In this document: piece by piece, positions 1 to 37,108 of the stretch
How the letters are laid out: every line of letters begins with the position of its first letter
Position numbering within the stretch: position 1 is the first letter of the stretch
Assembly: GCA_030674155.1 (NCBI GenBank)
Contig: CM060320.1
Coordinates: 36,588,694 to 36,652,693 of the forward strand
Length of the DNA: 64,000 bases
Direction of reading: 5' to 3'
Origin: Stramonita haemastoma
Taxonomy: Eukaryota; Mollusca; Gastropoda; Neogastropoda; Muricidae
Notes under the pieces: generated by a model
Database searches by the model: none
Told to the model about the DNA's origin: nothing
Seen by the model: the letters and a program-made list of their open reading frames with translations, nothing else
Program-made: the position numbers and the translations under genes

Positions 1-197
1 TGGGATAAGCACTCATGTGCTTTTTTTCATCCAGTCCCCGTGTGTATGCAGTTGTGTAAATATTGTCATCTGTTCCCACCGGCACACATGGCCTACTCTT
101 TTGAAAAGCGGAACAGGATTTAATGTGTGCACAAGATGTTCTGTGTGCGTTCACACATGGGGCCCCGGTTTAAAGTCTCATCCGAAGGACTTGTGTA
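1..197 (-). mobile_element. SINE-A copy, 3' part, cut by window edge
   Basis: Antisense body of the most abundant family here (cccaccggcacac, aagcggaacagg, tctcatccgaaggactt). No tRNA-like head remains. Confidence 0.8.
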
Positions 198-679
198 TGT
201 GGTGTGATGTAGTGTATGTGGTGTGGGGCTTTTTTTTTTATTAATTTTTGTTTGTTTGTTGTTTGCTGCCTCATCTTTTGTGATGAGTGCTGCCTCATCA
301 CATATGTGTGTGTTGTGGGGGGGGGGGGGGTTGTTTGTTTTTGTATGTTTGGGGGTTTTTTTTGCTTTTGTTCGTTGGGGTTTTTTTTTTGGTTTTGTTT
401 GTTTGGTCTTTTTTGCTGCCTCATCTTCTGTGATGTTCCTCTCCTGCAGTTCTCACTCTTCTCATCTCAATCACCCAGCCCCAGCCATACCCAGATTCGT
501 TATGTTGCATCCTCAGGGTCAGAATTCCACAGGGAGCTCATCACTGTCAGGCTCTCTTGGGGCCACCAGCCAGAGGTGCTCTGCAGGGCTGCTGGGCCAC
601 TTTGGTGGTGTTCAGTGGCGCCCGCTCTGAGCTAACATACGCAGGACGACACCTTAGCTCCCTACTGACGACAAATCAG
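198..679. other. T/G-rich low-complexity then unique sequence, no gene seen
   Basis: Poly-T/poly-G tracts to about 410, then about 200 bases of balanced composition after a cag. No frame in it resembles INTS7, so I do not call an exon. Confidence 0.5.
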
Positions 680-933
680 CTCAGTCATGGAGCCAGACTG
701 GCACACAATTCCCTACTCTTTGGAAAGGCTGAATGGGTTTTAACATGATGTTCTACATGCGTTTGCACACAGGACCTCAGTTTATAGTCTCATCCAACAG
801 ACTTTTGGGCATAGTGGAATTGGCACTGATGTTAACTCCAGAGAAAAAAATCCTCTTGAACAAGGTTCGAATCCGGGTCAGCAGATGATGTGCACAATGT
901 GCATCACTCTAACCACCAGGCTATCCCGTCCCA
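680..933 (-). mobile_element. SINE-A copy (5' two-thirds)
   Basis: Antisense body and tRNA-like head, ending aggctatcccgtccc, 18 nt before an INTS7 acceptor. The B-box complement ttcgaatccgg is visible. Confidence 0.8.
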
Positions 934-951
934 TTGAATTGTGGTGTGCAG

Positions 952-16923
<15,972 letters not shown>

Positions 16924-16985
16924 CCGTCAAGGCCTACAGCGACCCCCTGCAGGTCAGCAGGGGGGGGCCTCAAGGTCGCATCTGA

Positions 16986-17509
16986 CCAATCACGGCGCTG
17001 GCTCCTCCCATCAGCCCTGAGAGCATTGCCCAACATGGTCAGGTGTTTGAGTGAACTTCAAAGGGGCAGTTTGTGAACTTGAGGGGGGAGGGTTAGTGAA
17101 CTGTGCAGACTTTTTTAACTTAACCACTGTGGTGCAATGGTTTGAGAGATGTACAAACTTTTTTTTTTTTTTTAATCAGCTGCTGTAGTGCGGTGGTTTG
17201 TACTTTGAATTGGTGGCTGGAAGGACAAAGTGTTCAAATCCATTCAAAGATGAGGTTTGTTTGGGCTTCGGCTGGTCCTGGTGTGAGTGAGTCTGCTGTG
17301 GGCTCATTGGAAAGACAGGGACCACACAATGAAGAGTACCCACTGCATGAATATGATTTGGGGAGTGATGTTCACATTCTTCAACCAGTACTGCAGGTGT
17401 CCGTATCTCTCAGGTCTGGTTAATGCTGGGATATATTAATTAAAGATATGAAGAAAATAACTACAGCCCCTGTGAAATATTTTCAAACCAAAATAAACTT
17501 CCATATCAT
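16986..17509 (+). other. INTS7 3' UTR / downstream region
   Basis: No coding signal. An AATAAA at 17492-17497 is a candidate polyadenylation signal, but a SINE begins about 20 bases later, so the true 3' end is unsure. Confidence 0.35.
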
Positions 17510-17756
17510 CGTCAGTGGATTGGTGGTCCTGAGTTTATGCAGCTTCCTAGAAAACAAAAAGTCAGGGTTTGAAGTGTGTGGTGGTTCAAACTCTGTTTGG
17601 GCCTGAAGCTTTTCTCCCATCCACTAGATTGTGAATAGCGGTCTTGGTGCTAGTCTCTTGGATGAGACGATAAACTGAGGTCTGATGTGATACACATATT
17701 TAGTGCACATAAAAGAACCCACAGCAACACAAGTTGTCCATAGCAAAATTCTGTGG
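17510..17756 (+). mobile_element. SINE-B copy, sense, partial
   Basis: Head gattggtggtcctgag, core gatgagacgataaactgagg and acataaaagaaccca; truncated before the 3' end. Confidence 0.75.
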
Positions 17757-17965
17757 GAGAGACCTCAGCTTCTTTAGGGGCCAGTATATTGAGTGCAGGC
17801 AGGACCAGTCTCCTCTCCCTTGCTGCTTTAATTAAAGCAGCGAGTGAGAGGAGATGGGCGCCACCCTCAACATGCTGGCCCCTAAAGAAGTTGAGGTCTC
17901 TGATGCCTCACTCCCCAACAACCATACAGGTTATCAGACACCTTTACCTTTTACCTTTTTTTTAC
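17757..17965. mobile_element. SINE-F 3' halves, inverted pair
   Basis: Left arm (gagacctcagcttctttagg) and right arm are reverse complements over about 70 bp around ctgctttaattaaagcag; the right arm continues to the tttaccttttacc tail. Confidence 0.75.
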
Positions 17966-18051
17966 TGGAGCAAAACAACTGCTTTATTCAGTCTGGCTCC
18001 GTGACCAAGCTGTCATTGTCACCTAAAGGGGTCATATGAGGCGTTGTTCTG

Positions 18052-18155
18052 TGTATGTTGGATCAGAACAGGCAGCAATGAACACCACCAGAGGGCTGAC
18101 CCAGCAGCTGTGCAGGGCCCCTCTGACTGATGGCCTGAGGGCAGCCTAATATTCA
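18052..18155 (+). repeat. Repeat family G
   Basis: Shares cagaacaggca...gacccagc and gtgcagggcccctctg with 22545-22690. Class unknown. Confidence 0.5.
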
Positions 18156-18344
18156 GTAGTTTTCTGAGAGAAGGTATCACAGAACATTGATAGGGGTTGC
18201 TGTGGTGACGAGACTCGATTGGATTGTGTAGTACAGCAGTATTGGTGTATTATGAAAGAAACAAGGCAGCAAAACAAATGAAACTCTTCATCTTATATGT
18301 GATTGTTTGTATATATGTGTGTGTTTGTTAGCATTTTTAAAAAA

Positions 18345-18530
18345 TTCATTTTAGTTTTATTCTTTAAGTTTGAGGATACTTGAAAAGAAAAGTCAGGTGC
18401 TTTTTTTTTTTTTTTTTTTCCATCCAGTCCTGCAGTTTTATAAATTTTGTCATCTGGTCCTACCAGCATGAATGACCTACTCCTCCTAAAGGGAAAACAG
18501 GTTTTAATGTATGCATGAGGTGTTCTGCAT
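18345..18530 (-). mobile_element. SINE-A 3' fragment, antisense, diverged
   Basis: ttattctttaagtttgaggat tail and body to ggtgttctgcat. Confidence 0.7.
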
Positions 18531-18786
18531 TTGTGTGTGGTGTGTGTGTGTGTGTGTGTGTGTGCGCGTGCGCGCGCATGTGTGTGTGTGTGTGCGAACA
18601 TTATACAGATGCATCTTCAGAATTTTCACTATAATCTTTGTCATGATTGCAGGTGAAGGAATTTGATTTTGAGTGTTTTCTGTTGGGGGTAGGGGGTTAT
18701 GGAAGAGCAGAAAGGCAAGGGTGGGATGTGGATGTAATTAGTGTAGTGTGTAAGTGCGTGTGTGTGTGTGTGTATATGTGTTTCTT

Positions 18787-18898
18787 TTTTTTTTATTCTT
18801 TTATTTTGAGGACACATCCAGTCCCTGTGTGTATGCAGTTTTGGAAATTTTGTCATCCGTTCCCACTGGTACACAATGGCCTACTCTTCTGGAAAGCA
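18787..18898 (-). mobile_element. SINE-A 3' fragment, antisense
   Basis: Tail then acatccagtccctgtgtgta to ggcctactcttctgg; GT repeats on both sides (18750-18780, 18900-18980). Confidence 0.75.
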
Positions 18899-19045
18899 TG
18901 GTGTGTGTGTGTGTGTGTGTGCGCGTGTGTTTGTGTGTGTGGGTGTGTGTGTTGGGGGTGTGTGTGTATGCGTGTGTAAGCACATGTAATTTTTTAGAAG
19001 CATGAAGGAGAGCTGACATTGATGAAAAGTTGGTAAATGCAGAAA

Positions 19046-20890
<1,845 letters not shown>

Positions 20891-21064
20891 TGCAGAAATA
20901 AGATTCGGACATGTAAAGTGTGTTTAGTGTCCAAAATATGCCTCTCTGTTTTCATTTTTCCCAAAGATTTGGCAAAATCATTTGTGTTCATGTATGTGGA
21001 TGTGACTTGTTTTGAATAAAGCTATTGAATTTTAAGTGGTATGTTTGTTGTTTGTGTGTGTGTA

Positions 21065-21068
21065 TGTG

Positions 21069-21122
<54 letters not shown>
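21065..21122. repeat. (GT)n microsatellite
   Basis: Pure GT run after a tgtttgaataaagctattg stretch. Confidence 0.95.
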
Positions 21123-21271
21123 AAATATGTGTCTGTGTGTAATGTATGCATATGCGTGATGAAGATAACGGATACTTATTAAAATTCCTGCAACTCACAT
21201 AATGATAATTTATAAAATGTGCATGTGATGGGTTGAATAAAAAAAAATGTATATATATGTATATACCCAGC

Positions 21272-21660
21272 ACCTGATGTTATAGCCAAGTGGTTAAGCC
21301 CAACTTAAATCCCATGAGTCCATGAAGTTGTAGGTTTTAATCTTAAAGGTGTCTGGTGATTTAAGAGTAGAGATTTTTACAATCTCCCACGTCATAAGCG
21401 CAGGCCTACTAGCACCTTGATTTCCTCCATGTAGGCAGAAAACAAGCATCTCAAAGATCCTGTAATTCATTTCAGCTGTAGGTGGGTTGCCAAAAGATGA
21501 TCATGCCCACCACACAGCCCCAAAGTCGGAATGTTGCTACCTTCCAGGTGGGCAAAAAAGGATCGCAGGCACAAAATCTCACCATCTGTGAACCTTGGAG
21601 CTGTAGCCAAGGAATAGAGGGCAACCAGGAAAAGTTTTCTTCAACTGGCATTGGGTCATG
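21272..21660 (+). mobile_element. SINE-C, near full length, diverged
   Basis: Head ttatagccaagtggttaag (tRNA-like), body gatttttacaatctccca and aagatcctgtaattcat, 3' part tctcaccatctgtgaacctt. Same order as the copy at 34465. Confidence 0.7.
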
Positions 21661-21844
21661 CTTGCATCAACACCACTGATGACACGCTTCACTGCGAACT
21701 GGCTGACCAGTGATGGCCTGTTGCTGTGTATGCAATATCAGGGCCTGTTAAGCATGTGCATATCATTCTTCTTGTACTGACAGCAGTAAAAATCATATCA
21801 AAAATACATAGTGGGGAAATCCTCAACTGCTTATAAACTGCATT

Positions 21845-21902
21845 AGATAAAAGATGAATGCTTTTTTTCCCATTATCCTCGAAATGAAAGAATAAATTAA
21901 AC
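21845..21902 (+). mobile_element. SINE-A tail fragment
   Basis: ccattatcctcgaaatgaaagaataaa. Confidence 0.6.
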
Positions 21903-21984
21903 ACACAAGAATTGAAAACATTACAAGCATTTCAAGTCCCTAGATAGGATTTCCTTGCTTCATTAACCCTCTTACATTCATATG

Positions 21985-22105
21985 GAGACAATCCCTGAAG
22001 CTGGAATGCGGCTACCTAAATGGTTGGGAGGGGGGGCGGAATGGTTCCATACTCAAAAGTCTCACCATTAGTGAACCTTAGGGCTGTAGCAGAGGAACAA
22101 CAAAA
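21985..22105 (+). mobile_element. SINE-C 3' fragment
   Basis: ccctgaagctggaatgcgg and tctcaccattagtgaacctt. Confidence 0.6.
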
Positions 22106-22158
22106 AAATGGAAGTATACTGGAGCTCTCAGACTGTATGCTAGTGTTCTTTTGTGTGC

Positions 22159-22199
<41 letters not shown>

Positions 22200-22544
22200 A
22201 GTGTTCACAATGGGAACAGACTGGCGATCATGATGACACTTTTCCATCAGTTGTTGCAATGGTCACGCAAGGGAAAGGTTGTGAAAGTTGGTGAGGATTT
22301 CCTGCCCTGGTCCAATAAATTTACAGCGTTGTTGTTTCAAGACGCGGGCACCACTTTCATTCACTTTATTCAACTATTTTTCTTAGGCTAAACTAGCAAA
22401 AGGAATATGAGAATCCAAGTGCAACAGGACCAAACTTGATTATAATATCTAGCTATTGACAGATGCCAAACAGTTTGGAAATAAAAACATTACAACCAAT
22501 ACTTGTAAGCACTTGAAGTCAGTAGGTATGATTTTCCTGTCCTG

Positions 22545-22690
22545 CGTAGGTTAGCTCAGAACAGGCACCACTGAACACTACCGAAGTGACCCAGCGGCAG
22601 TGCAGGGCCCCTCTGGCTGGTGATCTCACCGTGGTCCTAAAGCTCACTGTAAGCTCCTGGCCGTAAGATGCAACCTAATGAATCTGAGTG
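22545..22690 (+). repeat. Repeat family G, second copy
   Basis: gttagctcagaacaggcac and gtgcagggcccctctggctgg match 18052. Confidence 0.5.
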
Positions 22691-22917
22691 TGGCTGTGAT
22701 GGCGTGATCAAGATAAGCGGTATGGGAACATAGAAGGAGCATAGTTACATTCACAAAAGATGAAGCCAAGCAGCAACAACAAAACTGTCCCTTCAGTGAG
22801 CAGCAGGGCAGAATGTCGGATGGGGAAACAGAAAACACCAGGTCATCTCCCTTCACTCGCTGAAGACATTACTGGGACACTGCTCTGAAGTTGTCAGACT
22901 TATTTTTATTTAAAAAT

Positions 22918-23345
22918 TTTTGGTTTTGTATACCACAGCGGATTTCTCTGCGTCAAATTGGGGCTGCTGTCCAAGGGGTGAGCGCGTCGCCACAAGAGCA
23001 GCGCCACCCAGTATGTTTTTTTTTCCTTTTCCTGTCTGCAACTGTATTTGTTTCCCTATCAGAGTGGCTTTTTTTTCTACAGAATTTTGCCAGGGATACC
23101 TCTCGTGTGGTCGTGAACCGTGGATTCATTTACGTGCGCTAAAAACTATGCGTAACACACGAGCCTCAGTTTACCGTCTCATCCGAAAGACTAGCACCCA
23201 GACCACCACTCATAGTCTAATGGATGGGGGGGAGGGAAGCTTTGGACCCAAATGGGAACCAAACCACCGCACACTTCCGACCTGGACTTTAGGCTATCTC
23301 AGTATCTGGGCAGGTGCGTTACCTCTAGACCACCGATCCACAGGC
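22918..23345 (-). mobile_element. SINE-B, full-length antisense copy
   Basis: 3' end cagcggatttctctgcg, core ttaccgtctcatccgaaag, head complement gttacctctagaccaccgat. The tRNA-like head is at the right. Confidence 0.85.
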
Positions 23346-23394
23346 ACTGGGGTACGCTGCCTAGGGTAGGAGTGGGATTGCAATACAGCATAAA

Positions 23395-23500
23395 CAGAAG
23401 ACTGAGACTAAAATGGTGAGGAATGAAAATGGTCTGCATACGCAAAAATCTCACCATTGGTGATTGAATTCCTCTAGCCCAGGAATGAAGAAAAAGAAAG
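23395..23500 (+). mobile_element. SINE-C 3' fragment
   Basis: gaaaatggtctgcatacgcaaaaatctcaccattggtga. Confidence 0.55.
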
Positions 23501-23693
23501 AAGAAATAAAAAAAAGACAGAAAGAACCCCCGGGACAATGCGAGAAACAGGATATTATCTATTCAGAGTCACAACCAGACATCTCCAAAAACAGTCATGC
23601 TGAGAAATAGCCAGTTGAAACTTTCAAAAGCCATCGTAAAATTCAGTTTTTGCTCAGAAACTCTCAGTCCTTGACAGAAAACAGATGCCATTA

Positions 23694-23768
23694 ATTGTGG
23701 GACTGGATGTAAAAAAAAAAAAAGCACACGAGAGCTTATTCCATCATCCTCGATATAGATAAATAGGT
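23694..23768 (+). mobile_element. SINE-A 3' fragment
   Basis: gggactggatgt, poly-A, agcttattccatcatcctcgatat. Confidence 0.75.
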
Positions 23769-24120
23769 TTTTTTTTAATCAGGGAGAAAATGGGGAGAAA
23801 AAGGGACAAAGTACCCAGAAAAAAGAAAGAAAAATGGCAAATTTGGAGATATCTGGTTGTGGCTCTGAATGGATGGCCGACATGTAACCGACGTATTTCA
23901 ATAACTATGTACACAGGTAAATAAAGTACATGGGCAAGCTGTCGTGGGCCGTGGTGCGTAACATCACAGTGGATCAATTCAATCAATCAATGAACTGTCT
24001 TTAATGATCACAGAGAGATGCAATATCATATAGGCCTATAGAGAATGAGATGCAACAGAGTTTGTCAGATATAACAAAGTGATAAGCCCAACTGAGTCAA
24101 ACGCTGTTTGTGTGTCTCCG

Positions 24121-24335
<215 letters not shown>

Positions 24336-24847
24336 AAAGAGGGAAGGGTGTTGAGGGAAGGAGAGTGTCTTTGTTTTTCATTTAGTCCCCTGATCCTTTT
24401 TTCCTTTATTTTTCCTCGTTTGTCCTTTCCTTTTTCTTTGATTTCAACTTTGTAAGATCATTTTTTTAACCTTTCAAAACACTGCATTTTTAAATATACT
24501 TACCATTTTTCTTCTGTAAGGCCTGGCCTGTTTGTCCCGTTTTTAATTCACGCATAATGAAGGAAGTGTGGCAGACGGAGATAACCCTACAGACCAAGCT
24601 GGTCAGCCTACGAGATGAGCTGGAAAGGACATGCCATTATTTTTCCCAGACACATCTGACAGCGTAAAGCGAACGAGAGAAGAAGAAGAATTCACGCGCA
24701 ATAGCTATGACTATATCCCTGTTTTACAGACGCAGATTTTTTTGTTTTTATTTTCTTTTAGGACAGTTTTTATTGTTGTTGTTTTTACTACTTTGTTTTG
24801 TTCAATTAAAGTTTCTATTTCTGAGTTCCTTTATCTGTGATGATAAT

Positions 24848-25150
24848 TATGTGGATCGGTGGTCTACAGGTAACGCGCCTGTCTAGAAAGCAAAAAGTCC
24901 GGGTCGAAGTGTGCGATAGTTTCAATCCCGTTTGGGCCAAATGATGGAATCCCGTTTGGGCCCGTTAGACCATGAGTGGTGGTCTTGGTGCTAGTCTTTC
25001 GGTTGAGACGATAAACCGAGATCCAGTGTGTTACATATCATTATTTAGCGCACGTAAAAGAACTGAAGGCAACAAGAGTGTTGTCACTGGCAAAATTCTG
25101 CAGAAAAAAGCCACTCTGATAGGGAAACAAATACTGTTGCAGACAGGAAA

Positions 25151-25223
<73 letters not shown>

Positions 25224-25352
25224 CATAATCATAATAATAATAATAATGGGTGGCACTGCACTTGTGGCGACGCGCTCTCCCTGTGGAGAGAAGCCCGAAT
25301 TTCACGGAGAGAAATCTGCTGTGACATAAAGTGGTATAAAATGAAAATTAAA
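24848..25352 (+). mobile_element. SINE-B, full-length sense copy with (AAT)n expansion
   Basis: Head tggatcggtggtctacagg, core gagacgataaaccgagat, gcgcacgtaaaagaactg, internal (AAT)n at 25152-25245, then gcgacgcgctctccctgtgg and the 3' end gagaaatctgctgtgac. Confidence 0.88.
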
Positions 25353-25379
25353 AAAAATGTAGGCCTATGTGTAAATTAT

Positions 25380-25636
25380 ATATATAAATATATGTATATT
25401 TATTTATTTATTTACATAATATATATATATATATATATCATTCACACATACATTTTTATTGTATATATTATTATAATTGTATCACTATAATATATATATC
25501 CATATACATAGATATATATATATATATACATACATACATACATACATACATACATACATACATACATACATACATACATACATACATACATACATACATA
25601 CATACATACATACATACATACATACATACATACATT
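25380..25636. repeat. (TA)n and (CATA)n microsatellites
   Basis: AT-rich runs, then about 27 CATA units from 25528. Confidence 0.95.
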
Positions 25637-25639
25637 AAA

Positions 25640-26490
25640 GTTTCTATTTCCGAGTCCGTTTATCTGTGATTATATGTATGTGTATATCACATAATTATTT
25701 GTGTGTGTTGGGGGGGATATCTTAAAATAAAGGAGCTTGACTCAAACTCACATTTTTTCATTAGAGCGTTTTTGTTGTTCCTTTTTTTGTTGTTGCTTTG
25801 TTTTGCTTTTTATGTTTTGGTGTTTCCTCTTTTGCTTTGCTTTTGCTTTTGCTGTTGTTGTTGTTGTGTTGTGGTTCTTTTTTGTTCTTTTTTTTTTTTT
25901 TTTAATAAACGACATACCAGCCATCCTTGTTAGCCACACAACTACAAAATCTCGTATCATCTCGAACGATCATTGTCAATCTTCAATCAGTACAATGTGT
26001 GCATCCAGTTGGACTTTATATATATATACATTGTGCTCCTCCAGGCGACGAGGACTGAGGCAAATCACAGTAATTACTGCAAAACGACCACCCCAGCTGT
26101 GTGACGCATCAATCAGAGACAAATGCGTCGTCTTGTGACCCGGGTCTCTCACATTGATCAGTTGATCTTCCGCATCGATCTAGCGCCCACTGGACTTTTT
26201 TTTAATTAAAGGCTGAGGGATTATTGATTTTTGTTATAACTAGATGAGTATAGGCATACTTTGCTGCTTGCCCAAACCACTCAGTTGTCTGTCTCATCCT
26301 CTGACAATCTGTTGCTTTTGTGGACTTAGTCATAGAAGTGGAAGTCTACGCATACCCCCACCCTCCTCCTCCTCCTCAATCCTTTAACCACATCAACCCC
26401 CCACCCCCACCCCACCCCCCATCTCCTTCCAACGGTCTAGTACCTAACCCTCCAACCTGCTTCGTTTATCATAACCCTCCCCTCCCCCCT
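25640..26490. other. T-rich intergenic sequence, no gene seen
   Basis: T-rich to 25905, then unique sequence and a C-rich stretch before (CA)n. No coding pattern. Confidence 0.5.
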
Positions 26491-26491
26491 T

Positions 26492-26795
<304 letters not shown>

Positions 26796-26848
26796 TTTTT
26801 TTTGTTGGTCTATCCTTCTTCGATCGTTATGTCTCCGCCCCATGTGTT

Positions 26849-26881
<33 letters not shown>

Positions 26882-27078
26882 ACCACCCACCCTATACATA
26901 ACTGCTTTACGAACTAAGACAAGTATACAGTTGTGATTGTGAAGTAGCACAGCGAATTACAGAGAGATAGGTAGATAGATGCTGAGTGTGACTGCCTTGT
27001 GGACGAGTGTATCGTTCCGAGTGTTTGATACCCCCTGACAGAACCTGCTGGACAGAACGACCATAGTCATCTCTGGTC

Positions 27079-33284
<6,206 letters not shown>

Positions 33285-33299
33285 TGTGCGTGCATATGA

Positions 33300-33406
33300 A
33301 TGTGCGCGCGCGTGCGCGCACACGCACGCGCACGACGCATGCACGCACGCTACGCACGCACGCACGCACACACACACACACATGCACGCACGCACGTACG
33401 CACACG

Positions 33407-33478
<72 letters not shown>
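33300..33478. repeat. CGCA/CACG and (CA)n microsatellite
   Basis: Begins 16 nt after the stop codon of the secreted-protein gene, so it would lie in its 3' UTR. Confidence 0.95.
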
Positions 33479-33479
<1 letters not shown>

Positions 33480-34455
33480 TGGGTTTTCATCTGCTTGATG
33501 AAGGGGTTTTGTGGGTTTTAACCCAGTGATAGCAGGTAGGATGGCATTTACACTTTACCATTTGGAAGTGCTCTTATTTGTCTACAATTTTTCAGCCACT
33601 AGGAAATTAGTTTTTCGGTTCGGGTAAAATAATTGTTTCTACACTTTTTTGCTTTTTTCAAACCTATTGTTATCAAGGTTTGTGTTCCGATACAAACACA
33701 AAATGAAAAAAAAAAGTATACATCATGCTTGGTGCTGAATTATGAGAACTTCTGTTATGTGTTCAAAAGTTTATCTGTGTGGGTGTATAAAACTATGTTT
33801 ATGGGGAAACATTATTGAAAAACTCCTGAAAGATTAGTAACAGATCGTTGGTAAGTTGGAAATATTTAGGGATTTAAAAAAAAATTCCAGTCTTTGTGCT
33901 TTGTTGACTAAAGGAGCATTTTTTTAAAAAAACCCAGCAAGGTTGGTAACAAAACGTAAGTACTTTTTTTTCTCCTCCGAATTTCTTTGTTCTGATCTTT
34001 TTGAATAACGTAATGTTTGTTTATTATTCGCTGTTTGTAATATGTATTCATATTTAAGCTTTGCACAAATATTATACATTTTTCTATATTAAAAAAACAC
34101 ACCAAATGAACAAAAAAAAGTATTGTGGATGGTACAGAAACGACAAAGAGGATGCTTAAAAGCTTAAGTCCATTTTTGTGATATGACTAGAGATATAAAA
34201 TCATAATGCTTTTCTCACACTTGCCTGTACTCATTGGAATTTGTGTGTCTTTGGAAATGATGGAGAGTTTTCTTTTAATTAGCACATTGTATTTTGGCTT
34301 GACTGCTTGTGTGCTTTGTTGTTTTTGCTTTTTTCTGGACAGAAACAAAAAACAAAGCACTTTCACTTCAAGGAAATGATAGGCTAGGGAAGAAAATACC
34401 TCACTTTTTTTTTTTCAAAAGTGCTTCAAATCTTTGAAACACCCTTATAAACTGC
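33479..34455. other. AT-rich sequence, no feature seen
   Basis: Possibly 3' UTR of the secreted-protein gene at its start; no clear AATAAA and no coding pattern. Confidence 0.4.
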
Positions 34456-34464
34456 AGCGGATGG

Positions 34465-34830
34465 ACGCTGTAGCCACGTGGCTCAGGCCATTCGACTTCG
34501 TTTCTGTGGGCTTTGGGTTTGAATCTCAGCAGCATCTCATAAATTAGGGGTGGGGATTTTTACGATCTCCCAGGTCAACTTCAAGTGCAGACCTGCCAAT
34601 CTTTCCTTTCGTTCATGTATATGCATATGCAGGAGATCAAATATGCATGTTAAGGATCCCGTCATTCATGTCAGCCTTCAATGGATTACGGAAACACGAA
34701 CATACCCAGCATACATCCCTGAAGTTGGAATGTGGGTACCTTCATAGTGGGCAAAAATGGTTGCATACACAAAATGTCACCATTGGTCAACCTTGGATCA
34801 CTACCGTGGAACAAAGCAAAAGAACAACAT
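34465..34830 (+). mobile_element. SINE-C, near full length, sense
   Basis: Head ctgtagccacgtggctcagg with gggtttgaatctc as B box, body gatttttacgatctcccagg and gttaaggatcccgtcattc, 3' part caccattggtcaaccttgg. Confidence 0.8.
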
Positions 34831-35268
34831 CAAAAGACCCAAATGAAATACAGTTACATTCTGAGAATATTTTACCAAAAAAACCCATTTTTATTCTGAT
34901 TGTTTGATAAAATTTCATTAAAAAAAAAAAAAAAAAGTTGTAGGCCAACCATGGCCAGTGGCATGAATGAAACATATACCCAGCAGCAATACACAACCTA
35001 AAGAGGAATGGACTCCACCAAGATCACCTTGCCTATGACACACTGCCTGAAAGTTTCTGCGCAGTGCAGTCGTGAATGACTCCTCCAGGAGCTGAGGGAG
35101 AAGTCAAATTAATGGTAACAGCAATGACATGATACTGATAGAGATCCTCTGCTCTCAGTGGAGGGTTTATGAAAACTATCGTATATAATAATAGATAATT
35201 AGAGAATACATTGATAGATATATATATATATATAACAACAGCAACAACAACAACAAACACACACACCA

Positions 35269-35271
<3 letters not shown>

Positions 35272-35324
<53 letters not shown>

Positions 35325-35330
35325 CCACAC

Positions 35331-35373
<43 letters not shown>
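35272..35373. repeat. (CGCA)n then (CA)n
   Basis: About 100 bases. Confidence 0.95.
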
Positions 35374-35375
<2 letters not shown>

Positions 35376-36588
35376 GAAGGAGGGTAGGGAAGGTGTAATG
35401 TAAAACTATAAAAAGTAAAAACAAATGCAAAAGTAATTCGATTTTTTCTTTTGTTATTTCACTTACTTAAAATATAAAAGTAAAAAAACAAAAAACAATA
35501 ACAACAACAACAAAGAGAAACAAAAATTAAAAAAACAAACCCACAACTGACAAACCAGCCATGCACACCCCTTAACATTACATGAACACATATATATCAC
35601 TGAATGCATTGGAATTTTTTTTTCTCCAGAAAATCAACAATCAACAATTCAACATCTGTAGCACAAACAAATGGCTTTTTATCCCTGTATGCACCAGAAT
35701 ATTGTCATTCATTTCTAATCGTCATTAAGAATTTAATAGCAACTGTAACATTAACAATGGTTTTCCATCTTTACATGTATCAAAAGTTTTATATTTTCTG
35801 ATACAAGCATGGACAACAAACATTGATATTCAAAAAATTTGATACCATTTGTAACACAAATAAACGATCTGTATTTTTGTATGCAGCAGAATCTGTTACC
35901 TTTAACCCAGAGATCATGAACAATGGGACATAATCTTAATCATAAATAAAACCCAAATGTGTCTTCAATGAAATGGAATGCTAGTCTTTCAAACAAACCC
36001 CACCCCCTCATTTACAATTTTTTCTTTATTCCTTGTTTTTGATCTAGAATCCTAAGACTAATTTCTTATGAGATTTAATCATTTCTTTGACATCTGCAAC
36101 ATACATAAACAATTTTTCTTGTGTAGTCCACAATGCCCCCCTCCCCCCTCCCCAAGTCAAATCAAAAAGAAATCCACACAGCACATTATAATTATATTCC
36201 ACACGTAAAGGTATTGTGTGTTCTTTTTCAAAAAAAAAAGGTAATCTTAAACGTCCAAACATTCAAGTAAAAGGTCCTGCACCATCCTCAAGTAATACCC
36301 AAACGACCTGCAAAGTCTCAAAGACGAGTGTCTACTGAGTTCTGAGAAATGGCTTCCCAATGTTTACTGTCCAGACACACACAGTCCTAAATGACTGCAG
36401 CCACACATAAAAAAGTTGTGACAAATCATGCAGCAAATTACTAAAAATAGGCATGTGCTGCACTTTTGTCACAAGTTGTGACAGACCATGCCTTTGTGAC
36501 AGACCATACTCCCCCTTCTCACTTCCCCTGCCCCATCCCCCCTTCTGCAGCCCACACCTCACTCTGCCCACTCACCTCCCCCATTCAA

Positions 36589-36620
<32 letters not shown>

Positions 36621-36735
36621 AACTAACACACACTGCCCACTGCAGCATTCAAGCATTGCTCAAGTAAGAATTGTGTTGGGACCTAATGGTACCGGGACGT
36701 AAAGGGATTCCTTTATTTATTTTTTGTATTTTTAT
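35374..36735. other. A/T-rich intergenic, no gene seen
   Basis: A-rich then unique sequence; a poly-C/(CA) patch at 36585-36620. No recognisable repeat or coding region. Confidence 0.45.
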
Positions 36736-36737
36736 TT

Positions 36738-36840
36738 TATTTTATACCACTTCATGTCACAGCAGATTTCTCTGCGTGGAATTCGGGCTGCTCTCCCCGG
36801 GGAGAGCGAGTTGACACAAGCCCAGCGCCTACCCATTATT
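36738..36840 (-). mobile_element. SINE-B 3' end, antisense
   Basis: cagcagatttctctgcgtgg and ctccccggggagagcg. Confidence 0.75.
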
Positions 36841-36944
36841 TATTTATTTATTATTATTATATATATATATATATATATATATAGCCTGGAGCCGCCCAGG
36901 GGACTCCATCTCCTCGATTTTTGCACAGGGATGGTGTCCAAACA

Positions 36945-37108
36945 CGACACATGTGTGCATGCTGGTTTTTATAATTCTGTCATCCGCTCCTACCGGCACA
37001 CAATGGCCTGCTCTTCCGAAAGGCGGAACGGACTTTCAACGTGTGTGCAAGATGTTCTGCATGCGTTCGCACAATGGGTCTCAGTTTATAGTCTTATCCG
37101 CATAACTC
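36945..37108 (-). mobile_element. SINE-A central fragment, antisense
   Basis: ctaccggcacacaatggcc to cagtttatagtcttatccg. Confidence 0.7.

Noticed and set aside
448..640. Possible INTS7 exon after the cag at 448
   Set aside because: None of the three frames resembles INTS7 and no clear donor keeps phase with the exon at 952.
33285..33498. C-terminal extension of the secreted protein into an Ala/His/Thr tail
   Set aside because: It arises only in the frame before the second break; the acidic frame stops at 33282-33284 before the microsatellite.
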